Source of the DNA: Dasypus novemcinctus
Taxonomy: Eukaryota > Chordata > Mammalia > Cingulata > Dasypodidae
Direction of reading: 5' to 3'
Assembly: GCF_030445035.2 (NCBI RefSeq)
Contig: NC_080702.1
Location: 28,288,053 to 28,352,052 of the forward strand
DNA length: 64,000 bases
The number at the start of each line of letters is the position of its first letter. Position 1 is the first letter of the stretch. The notes below the pieces were generated by a model, which was not told where the DNA came from, did no database searches, and worked only from the letters and a program-made list of their open reading frames with translations. This document shows, one piece after another, positions 21,838 through 33,955 of this stretch. A program made the position numbers and the translations under genes.

Positions 21838-23715
21838 CCAGCTCTTTTCTGGTTACTATTTGCATGGAATACCTTTTTCCAGCCTTTCATTTTTAACCTG
21901 GTTGTGTCTTTATGTCTTTATGTCTCGAGGTCTTGTAGACAACTAATAGATGTTTTTTTAATCCATTCTATTAGTCTATGTCGTTTGATTAGGGAGTTCA
22001 ATCCATTAACATTCAGTGTTATTACTATAAAGGCATTACTTACTTCATCCATTTTGTCCTTTGGCTCTCTGTTGTCATATCGTTCTATTGTCTTCTTATC
22101 TTTTACTTTACCCTTCTGAATAATATTCATTTCTAAACTCTTCTCCAAATCTCTTATCCTTGTTTTTTCCTTTCAGGCTGCAGCACCCTCTTTAGTATTT
22201 CTTAAAAATCTTGTCTTTTGGTAACATATTCTATTAGTTGTTTGTCTGTGAAGACTTTGAATTCACCTTCATTTTTGAAGGAGAGTTTTTTTGGATACAG
22301 AATTCTTGGCTGGCAGTTTTTCTCTTTCAGAACCTTAAATACATTATACCACTTTCTTTTCTCCTCCATGGTTTCTGATGAGAGGTCAGTACTTAATCTT
22401 ATAGAGTTTTCCTTGTATGTGATGTTTTGCTTTTCTCTTGCTGTTTTCAGAATCCTATCTTATCCCTGATATTTGTCATTCTGAATAGTAGGTGTATCAG
22501 GGTAGGTCTGTTTGGATTTATTAAGTTTGGGGTGCGTTGTCCTTCTTGGATATTGATATTTTTGTTCTTCATAAGGGTTCGGAAGTTTCTAGTTATTATT
22601 TCCTCAAATATTTTTTCTGCCCCTTTTCCATTCTATTCTCCTACTGGGACACCAATAATGCAAATGTTTGTGTGTTTTACATTGTCATTCAATTCCCTGA
22701 GACTCTATTCCATTTTTTCCATTCTCTTCTCTGTCTGTTCTCTTTTCCAGGTCAGATAGATGTTCTGTCTTCACAATCACTAATTCTGTCTTCAGGCAAT
22801 TCAAATCTGCTCTTATGTGCCTCTAATTTATTTTTAATCTCATCCATCCAGTCTTTCATTCCCATAATGTCTGTTACTTTTCTTTGGAGGCTTTCAAATT
22901 GTTCTTTATGCTCTCCCAGTGTCTTCTTAATATCCTTTATTTCTTTAGTCGTATTTTCTTTGAATTCTTTGAAGTGACTTAGAAGAGTTGTGTGATTATC
23001 ACTGATTGTGTTAAATCCTATATCTTCAGGATATTTGGTTTGTTCTTTTGGCTGGGGCATCTCTTCCTGTTTCCTAGCATGGCTTTTAATTTTTTGCTGA
23101 TGTCTAGGCATCTGAATATGTTGGTGAATTTACTCTGATAACTAATTTCTTTCTCTTACCTATTGTTTTTTTCCCTTCAGCTCTTCTTTGATATTTGGTT
23201 CAACTTATTCACAGTCTTTAAAATTGCCCAGCTTAAGTATTCAGAATTGGGCCAGGGGCTAACTAGTGGGGCACAGATTTTCTCCCAGGGGTTAGATACT
23301 GAGAGTACAGTTTTTGTCTGTGCAATTTCCAGACTGACCAGCAGGTGGCACTAAATCAGCACACCTTTGCACAGAGGTGTTTCAGTCTGGCCTTTCCTGT
23401 TTCTGTGTTCACTCTCCAGATCAGAGATTCCAAGTGAGCTCTGCTGGCCGAATTCACTGAAAAAGAAAGTACCCCACCTCCCCTCCTTTTTCCCTTGAAA
23501 CAACTGACAGGGAGGAAGATGTCTGCTCCCCTCTCAGTTGTTGCAGCAAGCCAGGGGTTTTACCCCAGCTTAATAGCTTGGGAGTGGGGGAAAGGAGCCC
23601 TTCCTAGCCATGGGGGGGGGGGGGGGGCCGAGGCTTGGTAGCTCTTTCTCTATTATTTTTGTGAGAGCATTCAGCTCTGCCTGTTAAGCCAGTCACCGTC
23701 TTCCCCCAAACCTCT
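21838..23715 (-). mobile_element. L1 LINE: ORF2 start, ORF1 and 5'UTR
   Basis: ORF2 begins with the endonuclease motif VITLNVNGLNSLIKRHRL (about 22,020). ORF1 runs leftwards from about 23,111 (MPRHQQKIKSHARKQEE), with coiled-coil heptads (HFKEFKENTTKEIKDIKKTL) and a broken RRM/C-terminal part to about 22,150. The GC-richer segment 23,112-23,715 is the 5'UTR and includes a 17-G run near 23,612. Frames are broken in ORF1 and ORF2. Confidence 0.8.
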
Positions 23716-24110
23716 TCAGACTATCAATTTTTAGTGTATTTTGGCCAATAGTAAGGTAAGTGTTTATTTTTTGCATATGATTTACTTGATGGCTCAAGCA
23801 CCATTTGATGAAAAGTCTATACTTTCTTTGGTGAATTTCTTAAGCACCTTTGTGAATTATCACTTGAAGAAAATATATGGGTTTATTGATTTAAGTATCT
23901 ACATTTTCCCCCATAATACACTGTCTTTATTACTTAACTTTATAATATGTTTTGAAATTAAGGAGTGTATTTTTCTAACTTTTATGTTTAAAATTTCTTT
24001 TGGCTAAATTCTTTGCACTTTTCTATTTTAGGGTAAACTTGTCAATTTATTTTCATTGTAGAGACCTTGTACTTATTTTGTTAATTCCAAAGTATTTAAT
24101 TTTATTTTTA
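23716..24110 (-). mobile_element. Ancient L1M-like ORF2 fragment
   Basis: Words such as CAAGCACCATTTGATGAAAA and TTTCTTTTGGCTAAATTCTT follow the reverse complement of old L1 ORF2. Heavily decayed. Confidence 0.5.
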
Positions 24111-24568
24111 AACAGCTTTATGAAAATATAATTCATATACAATTCACTCAGTGTATAATTGTTTTTCATATTATATTCTCATATTATATTCAAAGTGTTG
24201 TACATCCATCACATTTAAATATGGAACATGTTTATTTATCCATACAGAAATCCTGTACTCTTTAGCAGTCATTTCATTTCCCCCACCATGGACAACAATT
24301 GATCTTTTTTTTTTCTTTTCCAACTGCATCTTCTTTCTTGTGCCCCAGACCCAGCTTCCTCATTTTCTTAAATTTTTATTAGAGATGTAGGTTTACAGAA
24401 AAACCCTGCATAAAATACATGTTTCCACATACCACTCTATTATTAACATCATGCATTAATGTGGTACACTTATTACAACTGACGAGCCTTTCTATAATTG
24501 TACTGTTAACTATAGCCCATGGTTCACCTTAGGGTTTGTATTACACAGTCCTATGGATTTTTAAAAAA

Positions 24569-25300
24569 GATTTATTTCTCCCCACCCCCTGAATTTTTTG
24601 CATTTGCTGTTTCTGTTCATCTTCCTTGTTTCTTTAAGAGGCACTAGGAACTGAACCCAGGGCCTCTGATGTGGGAGGGAGGTGCCTACTTGCTTGAGCC
24701 ACCTCCATTCCCTGCTTTGTTGTATCTCTCACTGTATTTTTCTTCTTGTGTCTCTTTTTTTTTTTTAAAGATTTTTATTTTTATTTATTTAATTCCCCTC
24801 CCCTCCCCTGGTTGTCTGTTTTCTGTGTCTCTTTTTTTTTTTTTTTTTTTTGCTGCGTCTTGTTTCTTTGTCCGCTTCTGTTGTCATCAGCGGCACAGGA
24901 AGTGTGGGTGGTGCCATTCCTGGGCAGGCTGCTCCCTCCTTCACGCTGGGCGGCTCTCCTTATAGGTGCACTCCTTGCGCATGGGGCTTCCCTACACGGG
25001 GGACACCCCTACGTGGCACGGCACTCCTTGCACGCATCAGCACTGCGCATGGGCCAGCTCCACACGGTCAAGGAGGCCCGGGGCTTGAACCGCGGACCTC
25101 CCATGTGGTAGACGGACGCCCTAACCACTGGGCCATAGTCCGTTTCCCTCTTGTGTCTCTTATTATGTCACCTTGTTGTGTCAGCTTGCTGCACCTGCCC
25201 GTCACACCAGCTCGCTGTCTTTAGGAAGCACCAGGAACTGAACCAGGTACCTCCTGTGTGGTAAGCGGGAGCTCAATCACTTCAGCCATATACACTTCCC
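24569..25300 (-). repeat. Older multi-unit DAS SINE
   Basis: Minus-strand DAS-I type units with B-box complements at about 24,652 and 25,235, flanked by a 15-bp TSD TGGATTTTTAAAAAA (24,554-24,568 and 25,301-25,315). A younger DAS (24,757-25,148) sits inside it. Confidence 0.8.
24757..25148 (-). repeat. Young DAS SINE inside an older DAS
   Basis: Complete copy with the head complement at the right (GGGCCATAGTCCGTTTCCC) and the A-tail complement at the left. TSD TCTTGTGTCTCTT at 24,744-24,756 and 25,149-25,161. One SINE inserted in another fixes the order of the two subfamilies at this site. Confidence 0.93.
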
Positions 25301-27065
25301 TGGATTTTTAAAAAATGTATATTCTAGTAACATATATACAACCATAAATTTCCTCTTTTAACCACATTCATGTATACAGTTCAGAGTCCTAAATTATGTT
25401 CACAATATTGAACTACTTTCAGCACCACCCATTATCAAAACTTCTCTATCCCAAATAGAAACTCTATATAATTTAAGCATTAACTCCCTATTCCCTACCC
25501 CCAACCCAGCTCCTGGTTTAGTCTAGTTTCTGAATCTGTGAATTTGTTTATTCTAATCATTTCCTGTCAGTGAGCTCATACACTATATGTTCTTTTGTCT
25601 GGCCTCTTTCACTCAACATGATGTCTTCAGGGTTCATCCATGTTTTCGCATGTATCAAAACTTCCTTCCTTTTTATGCATGAATAATATTTCATTCTGTG
25701 AATATACCGTATTTTATCCATTCATTGGATGATGGCCACGTGAGATATTCTATCTTTTGTCAGTTGTAACTAATGCTGCTGTGAACATCGGTGAGCTAAT
25801 TTCTGAGTCCCTGCTTTCAATTCTTTTGTGTATGCACCTAGAAGCTGGGTTATACGTTAACCCTATATTTAACTTTCTGAGGAACCGTCAAACTATTTTC
25901 CATAGCGACTGCACCATTTACATTTCTACCAAAATGAATAAGTGTTACTGTTTTCCCACATCCCCTCCAAAATTTGCAATTTTTCATTTATTAAAAAAAA
26001 ACAGTAGCCATTCTAGTGGGTGTGAAATGGTATCTCATTGTAGTTTTGATGTGCACTTCCCTAATGCCTAATGATGTTGAGCAACTTTTCAAGTGCTTTT
26101 TTTTTCCCTTTTATATATACTTTTGAGAAATGTCTATTCAGGTCTTTTGTGCATTTTTAAATTAGGTTGCTTATCTTTTTGTTGTTTGATTTCTTTATTT
26201 TAAAGAAACCTACAGTATCCCAAATAATACAAAGTAATTGAAACAGTTACCAGATATGTGGTTTCCAAATATTTTCTCCGAATGTTGTTGTTTTACTTTC
26301 ATGACAAAGTCCTCTGATGCACAAAAGTTTTAAATTTTGATGAGGTTCCATTTCCCTGTTTTTTCTTTAGTTGCTTATGCTTTGATTGTAAAGTCTAAGA
26401 ACACGTCACCTAATACAAGGTACTGGAGATGTTTCCCTGTTTTCTTCTAGGAATTTTATAGTTCTGGTTCTTATATTTAGGTCTTTGATCCATTTTGAGT
26501 TGATTTTTGTATATGGTATTAAGGGTTCACCTTCCTTTTTTGCATATGGACATTTTTTCAGCATCATTTTTTGAAGAGACTATTCTTTCCCAATTTAGCA
26601 GATCTCACCTCTTTCTTAAAAATCACTTAACAATATATGCAAGGGTTGATTTCCGAACTCTCAAGTCAATTCCATTGGTCTATATATCTGCCCATAAACC
26701 ATGCTGTTTTGATACTGTGGCTTTGTCATATGTTTTAAGATTGGGAAGTGTGAGTCCTTCAACCTTGTTCTTCTTTTTGAAGATGGCTCTAGTTATTCAG
26801 AGTCCTTCTCCCACCATATAAATTTGATGATTGGCATTTTCATCTCTGCAAAGATTGCTTTTAGAATTTTGAATGGAATTTGTTGGATATGTAAATTGCT
26901 TTTGGTGGAAATGACATCTCAATTATATTTGGTCTTCCAATCCATGTACATGGAATGTCCTTCCATTTATTTAGATCTTTAATTTCTTTTAATAATGTTT
27001 TATGGTTCTCTGAATACGTCTTTTACATTCTTGGTTAGATTTATTCCTAGGTATATGATTATTTC

Positions 27066-27730
27066 AGTTGCCCCATGTTACAACTATTCTTCTCTCTCTC
27101 TCCCTTCAGAACTTCTGGTGGCCACTGCCTTTATATCAGTGTTACAAGATCTTAAATTGCTAGAATAATAGTAAGTCTACTTTAGTCCATAGTTGGATTC
27201 CCCACCCTCTTATTTTTCTTCATTTCTCAATCTTGAGGATTTGGGGGTGGTGATGCCAACACTGTTTCTGATTGAGAGGGGGCTTAGGTCCCATGGGGCA
27301 GATGGATGGAACTGTCTTGCTTGCATTTATAGATACTCTCTGTTTTTTGGGATGGGCATTGCCCATCAACATACTTTTGTTAGTTGTCCTCGACGAATCC
27401 AGTGAACTGGAGAATAGATGTTACAACTTAGCTGAGATTCAGGGCTCAACCACCATATGAACAAACTGAAGATTTAAATGTCTAGGATATATATTTAATG
27501 AGTATAGTGCTAATTATAGGTACAAATAAAAGGGGCAGAAGAGCCATGCCTAGGGAAATTATAAATGAGTCTAACTCTATTGCACTGGGGAGCATGTATT
27601 CCAAGGGAAGGCCCCCTGACAGGGTGCTGAATTCCTGAGATTGTAGGCCCCGTAGTGTCTAGATGTCTCTAGAGTCCTCAGGAGTACCCCTGCTTGAGGC
27701 ATTGTTTACTGTCTCCTGCCACAGTTTTGA
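27066..27730 (-). mobile_element. Old type-B L1 3'UTR fragment
   Basis: Collinear but diverged from 16,840-17,300. Shared blocks include GGGGGCTTAGGTCCCATGG-, AGTGAACTGGAGAAT- and TGAGTCTAACTCTATTGCAC-like words. It shows the long 3'UTR lineage is not recent. Confidence 0.6.
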
Positions 27731-28040
27731 CTAAACAGGGCAATATTAAAGTTTTAGAAAAAATTAAAGTATAAATCAAAGAGATGGACTACTCACAGGA
27801 ACAAGCCAATAATCTATTAATCGAGGAAACTCAGAATTTAAGACAACTAATAAATGATGTTCAAACAAACCTTCTTAATCAGTTTAAGGAGATGAAGGAA
27901 AATATGACTAAAGAGATAAGGGATGTTAAGGTGACATTGTGTGAACCTAAAGAACAATATGAAAGCTGCAGAAAAAAAGTAACAAAGATTATAGAAATGA
28001 AACACACAATGGATGAAATTAACAATACATTAGATGTAAC

Positions 28041-28996
28041 ATAGTGAACTCAGAGGTGGATGAGAATTGTGGTTAATAGTACAAATGCAAGAATGTCCTT
28101 CTTTGAACTAGAAGGGATGTACATCACTATTGCAGAGTTATGGGAATGTGGAGAAGCATGGGAAAAGTACAATTTATGTAACTGTATTAGTCAGCCAAAG
28201 GGGTGCTGATGCAAAATACCAGAAAAATTGGTTGGTTTTTATAAAGGGTATTTATTTGGGGTAGGAGCTTACAGATACCAGGCCATAAAGTGTAAGTTAC
28301 TTCCCTCTCCAAAGTCTACTTGGAGCAAGATGGCTGTTGATGTCTGCAAAGGTTCAGGCTTCCTGGGTTCCTACATTCCTGGGGCTTGCTTTTCTCTGGG
28401 TTCAAGGTTCCTTTCTTCCTGGGGCTGGCATCTGTCTCCTCTGTGAGCTTACTTCCCAGGGCTCCAGCTTAAGGCTTCGGCATCAAACTCCAACATCAAA
28501 ACTCCAACATCAAAAGCCCTCAAACTCTGTTCTTTGCCAGGCCTTTTATCTGTGAGTCCCCACCCACCAAGGGGTGGGGAGTCAACCGCCTACTGACACA
28601 ATTACTTAATCAAGCAAACCTCTGAATCCAGTTAATCTCATATACCCAGAGGAAAAGATCGGTTGCAAACATAATCCAGTATTTCTTTTTGGAATTCATC
28701 AATAATATCAAACTGCTACAGTAACCTATGGCTTATAGTGAAGAGCAAAACTGTAATATTCTTATAAATATGCCAGAGATATACAGTGTTAATGATAGGA
28801 GGTATGGAAAAAGTATGCCAAATGTATGATGCTATGGATCATAACTAGTGTTAACAGTCTGATTATATTATCTCATAATCTGTAACAAATGTTCCACAAT
28901 GGTGTGGTGTGTTGGTGAAGGGTGCTGTATGGGAATTCTACACATTTGCATGATTGTTTTGTAAGTTCACAACTACTGTAATAAAAATATAATTAA
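28041..28996 (+). mobile_element. 5'-truncated L1 3' end inserted in L1 ORF1
   Basis: Contains only type-A L1 3'UTR (GAACTCAGAGGTGGATGAGA, then GATTGTTTTGTAAGTTCACA and AATAAAAAT at the end). It interrupts the ORF1 of the surrounding L1 and is itself split by the LTR at 28,183-28,720. Confidence 0.75.
28183..28720 (-). repeat. Solo LTR, same family, copy 3
   Basis: 538 bp, TGTATTAGTCAGCC to AAACTGCTACA, with exact 5-bp TSD GTAAC (28,178-28,182 and 28,721-28,725). No internal region. Confidence 0.9.
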
Positions 28997-29076
28997 AAAT
29001 GCATTGGAGGCATATAACAGATTTGAAATGTTAGAATGAAAATGTGAATTTGAAGATTCGACATTTGAAATTGAAA

Positions 29077-29112
29077 AGACAGGAAAAAAGACAGGAAAAA
29101 AGACAGGGAAAA
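29077..29112 (+). repeat. Short tandem repeat in ORF1
   Basis: Three near-identical 12-bp units, AGACAGGAAAAA-like, within the old L1 ORF1. Encodes repeated RQEK residues. Confidence 0.8.
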
Positions 29113-30528
29113 GAATGCAAAAAATTGAACAAGGGTCTCAGGGAAATGAATGGCAACACAAAATGCACAAACATATGCATTATAGGTGTCCCAGGAGAAG
29201 AGAATGGAAAAGAGGCAGAAAGAATATTTGAGGGAATACTGACTGAAAATTTGCCAACCCATGAAAGACCTGAATATCAATACTCAAGGACAATGTACCC
29301 CAAACAGAATAAATCCTTAATAGACTTACTTCATGACATCTACTATTCAGATTGTCAAGGCCAAACATAAAAAGGATTTTGAGAGCAGCAAAAGAAAAGC
29401 AATGCACTCCTTACAAGGGAGACTTAATAAGGCTAAGTGCTTCAGAAGGCAGTGGTATGATATATTTAAGGTGTTGAAAGAGAAAAACTGCCAGCCAAGA
29501 ATTCTTTATCCAGCAAAACTATCCTTCAGAAATGAAGATGAGTTTACAGTCTTTACAGACAGACAAAAACAATGTCCCCAGGAGACTGAATCTACAAGAG
29601 CTATTAAAGGGTGTGTTACAGCCTGATAGGAAATGAAAAGAGAGAGCATGCTGGAGAAGAGTGTAGAAATGAAGAACATAAGTAAGAGAAATTCACAGGG
29701 TTAAAAGACAGACAATAGAAAGATATGACAACAGAAAACCATGAGATAAAATGAATGAAGTAAGGCCTTTATGGTAATAACACTGAATGTTAAAAGGATG
29801 GAAATCCCCAATTAAAAGGCATAGACTGCGATATGGATTAAAAAAACATAAGCCATCTATTTGTTGTCTATTAAAGACTCACCTTAGACACAAGGACACA
29901 ATCAAGGCTGAAAGTAAATGGTTGGATAAAGATATTGCATGCTAATAGCAATAAAAAAAAAAAAGAGCAGGTGTGGTGATACGAATATTGGATGAAATAG
30001 ATTTTAAATGCAAAACTGTTACAAGAGATGAAGTAGGTTACTATATATTAATAAAAGGGACAAGTCACCAAGAAGAAATAACAATAATAAATATTTATGC
30101 ACAGGCCCAAAATATACAAGAGACACACTGGCAAAACTGAAGGGAGAAATATATGTCTCTAAAATAATAACTGGAGACTTCAACACTCCACTCTTCGTAT
30201 TAGATAGAACATCTGGACGGGATAAATAAGGAAACTGAGAAGCTTATTATGACAAATGAACTAGACCTAACAGACATTTGTAGAGCATTACCTCCCAAAA
30301 CAACAGGATATACATTCTTCTCAAGTGCTCATGGATCTTTCTCCAGAATAGACCATATGTTGGGACATAAAGTCAGATCTCAAAAAATTTTAAAACATTA
30401 AAAGTATACAAAAACACTTTCTCTGACCATGATGGAATTATGTTGGAAATTAATAAGTGGAGGAAAAAGGGAAAATGCACAAATATGGAGATTAAGCAAT
30501 ATATTCTTAAATATTTTTAATCAGTGGA

Positions 30529-31254
30529 TGTGGCAGTTTGAGATTATTTTATGGCTCCCCAGAAGAGAAAGATTATGTTTGTAAACTATTCCTCTGGGTG
30601 TGATACCTTTTCATTGCATTAAATTCAGTTGAGAAGCCTGAGATTAGATTACATGTTAAGATTGCTGTAGGACTTTTTATTGGACTACATCAGTGAGGAG
30701 TGAATCAGGTTGAGTACCTGCCCCTTGCTACGACTGACATAAATGGAAACAGAGAAAGACAGACTCTGAAAGACACAAGAATGGAGAATACTGTCATTTT
30801 TTTGATCCTACCATGTGGCAGAAAGGAGAGGCTCACACAGCTGAGGCCCCGGGGAGAGATGAGACATTTGCCTGATAGCTCACAGAACTTGGGAAGAGTG
30901 TGAAACAGCCAAGACTAATATAGGAGGCCCAGAAAGAAAGTCTGTGTCAGGAGAGGACTACAGGATCATGTAAGCAGGAAGCCCTAAGAGGCTGGGCCCA
31001 TGCAGCAGCTCAAGAAGAATGAGCCCAGAAGGGAAGAGTGAAACCTGGGCAGAGATCAGTGGCCGTCTTGCTTAACCACATGGCAACACGCCAGCCTCAA
31101 CAGTAGCTGACTTTGGTGAGAAAGCATCTCCAATGATGCCTCAGTTTAGACTTTTCATGACCTGAGAACTGTAAGTTTTTACCCCAAATAAATCCCCTTT
31201 ATAAAAGTCAGCATATTTCCTGGTACTTTATATCAGCAGCCATTTGGCAAACTA
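30529..31254 (+). repeat. Solo LTR, same family, copy 4 (longer variant)
   Basis: Starts TGTGGCAGTTTGAG and ends near GGCAAACTAAAA. About 726 bp, longer than its siblings because of extra sequence in the middle. TSD is not clear (GTGGA versus CTGGG). CAAATAAATCCCC poly(A) block near 31,188. No internal region. Confidence 0.75.
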
Positions 31255-31963
31255 AAACTGGGTTTAAAAACATTACAAGAGAAGTCAAGAAATTCCTGAA
31301 GGCAAATGAAAACAAGAACACACCATACCAAATACTTACAGGATACAACAGCAAAGGCAGTGATGAGAGGGAAATTTATAACCCTCAATGCTTATCTTAA
31401 AAAAGAAGAAAGAGCTCAAATCAAAGACCTAACTACATACCTGGAGGAATTAGGAAAAGAACAGCAAACCAATCCCAAAGCAAGCAGAAAGAAAGAAATA
31501 ATAAAGATTAGAGCAGAAATAAATGAAATGGAGAAAAAATGGAGAAAATCAACAGAACTAAGAGTTGGTTCTTATGAAGATCAACAAAATTGATAAACTC
31601 TTAGCTAGATTATTAAAGAAAAAGAAGATGCAGATAAAATCAGAAATAAGAAGGGTAACATTACCACTGACGCAGTAGCAATGAAAGAGAAAATAAGAGG
31701 ATACCATGAATAACTCTGCCAACAAACTAGACGACATTGAAGAAATGGACAAAGTTCTAGAAACACATGAACCAGACTGACCCTAGAAGAAATAGAAGAC
31801 CTCAACAAAACAATCACAAGTAAATAAATTGCAACAGTTATAGAAAACCTTGCCAAAATGAAAAATCTAGGACCAGATGGCTTCCCAGGTTAATTCTATC
31901 AATCATTTAAAGAAGATCTAATACCAGTCTTATTCAAACTCTTCCAAAAAATTGAACAGGAAG

Positions 31964-32527
31964 TTTATTAGTCTGCCAAAGGGGTGCTGAGGCAAAGTAT
32001 CAGAAATCTGCTGACTTTTACAAGGGGTATTTATTTGGAGTAAAAGCTTACAGTTACAAGGCCCTAAAGAGTCCAACTCAAGGCTGCTTTTTCACCAAAG
32101 TCAGTTGCCACATGTTGAGGCAAGATGGTCACTGATATATGCCTGGTCTCTCCTTCCTGGGCTTCCTCTCTCTCTTGGCATAGGGCTTGTGTCTTTCCAG
32201 GCTTTCTATATCAGCTGCCAACTATTAGGTGAATGACTCATCTATCCCTGGGGCCCCAGGATGAAAAATGACAGAGCTTTTCCTCTTAAGTGAGTCTTCT
32301 TGAGTGAGTGTTCATTTATATCAATCCATCAAGGGGTTAGGGACTCAACTTAAGTCACACCCTACTGACATAGTTGAGTCAAAGCCCTAATCTTAACAGG
32401 TAATTTAATCAAGACATCTCAGCTGAATCTAATACAATCAAAGGGTATCACACCCAGAGAAATAGATTAGTTCACAACACAATCTTTTTCTTTTTGGGAT
32501 TTACAAAAATAATCTCAAACTGTCACA
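31964..32527 (-). repeat. Solo LTR, same family, copy 5
   Basis: 564 bp inside L1 ORF2, with exact 5-bp TSD GGAAG at 31,959-31,963 and 32,528-32,532. No internal region. Confidence 0.88.
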
Positions 32528-33586
32528 GGAAGGAATGCTACCAAACTCATTCTATGACGCTAACATCACCCTAATACCAAACCCAAGTAAAGATATTATG
32601 AAAAAAGAAAATTACCAATTTAGTGAATATGGATGCAGAAATCCTCAACAAAATACTGCTAACCAAATCCAAAAACACATTAAAAATTATACATCATGAT
32701 CAAGTGGGCTTTATCCCAGGTTTGCAAGGGTGGTTCAACATCAGAAAATCAATCAGTGTAATACACTAAGTTGATAAAAAAGAAAAACCACGTGATCATT
32801 TCAATTGATACAGAAAAGGCATTTGACAAAATGCAATATTCTTGGTGAAAAAAACAACACTCCAAAAGATAGGACTCTAAATATGATACAGTGCATATAT
32901 AAAAAACCCACAGCGAACATTTTACGTAATGGTGAAAGACTGAAAGCTTTCCTGCTGAGAATGGGAATAAGGCAAGGATGCTCGCTCTCCTGACTGTTAT
33001 TCAATATTGTGCTAGAAGTTCTAGCTGGAGCAGTTAGGCAAGAAAAAGAAAGAAAAGGTACCCAAATAGGAAAGGAAGAAGTAAAACTTATATTATTCAC
33101 TGATGATATGATCCTATACTTGGAAATTCTAAAAAATCCACAACAAAACTATTAGAACTTAGTTTCAGCAAGGTGGCAGGATACAAGATTAATATGAAAA
33201 ATCAATAGTGTTTATATACACTAGTAAGGAGTGATCTAAGGAGGAAGTCAGAAAAAAATTCCATTTTCAATAACAACTAAAAGAATCAAATATTTAGGAA
33301 TAAATGTAACCAAGGACATAAAGGACCTGTATTCAGAAAACCTTAAAACGTTGCTATAAGAAATCAGTGATGATCTAGATAACTGGAAGTACAATTCTGT
33401 GTTCATGGGTTGGAAAACTAAATATCATTAAGATGTCAATTCTGCCCAAACTCATCTACAGATTTAAGGCAATCCTGGTAAAAATTCCAATATCCTTTGT
33501 AGAATTGGAAAAGTCAATTATCAAATTTATATGGAAGGATAAGGGCCCTCAAATAGCCAAAAATATCTTTAAAAAAATAACAAATT

Positions 33587-33955
33587 GGGAAACGGACTTG
33601 GCCCAGCAGTTAGGGCATCCGTCTACCACATGGGAGGTCCGCGGTTCAAACCCCGGGCCTCCTTGACCCGTGTGGAGCTGGCCCATGTGCAGTGCTGATG
33701 CACGCAAGGAGTGCCGCGCCACGCAGGGGTGTCCCCTGTGTAGGGGAGCCCCATGCGCAAGGAGTGCACCCCGTAAGGAGAGCCGCCCAGCGCGAAAGAA
33801 AGTGCAGCCTGCCCAGGAATGGCGGCGCCCACACTTCCGTGCCACTGATGACAACAGAAGCGGACAAAGAAACAAGACGCAGCAAATAGACACAAAGAAC
33901 AGACAACTGGGGGTGGGAAGAAATTAAATAAATAAATAAATCTTTTAAAAAATAA
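33587..33955 (+). repeat. DAS SINE inside L1 ORF2
   Basis: Full-length young-type DAS with a slightly altered A box (TGGCCCAGCAGTTAGG), a B box (GGTTCAAACCC) and an AAATAAATAAATAAATC tail. The TSD is obscured by flanking A-runs. Confidence 0.92.

Larger units (their letters stand above)
24111..27065 (-). mobile_element. Old L1: 3'UTR and 3' half of ORF2, with nested DAS copies
   Basis: ORF2 3' half from about 25,580 to 27,065 with recognisable decayed motifs on the minus strand (for example the TTTCATTCTGTGAATATACC and TTTTGAGTTGATTTTTGTAT blocks). The 3'UTR lies at 24,111-24,560 and 25,316-25,580. Interrupted by an older DAS (24,569-25,300), which itself carries a younger DAS. Confidence 0.75.
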
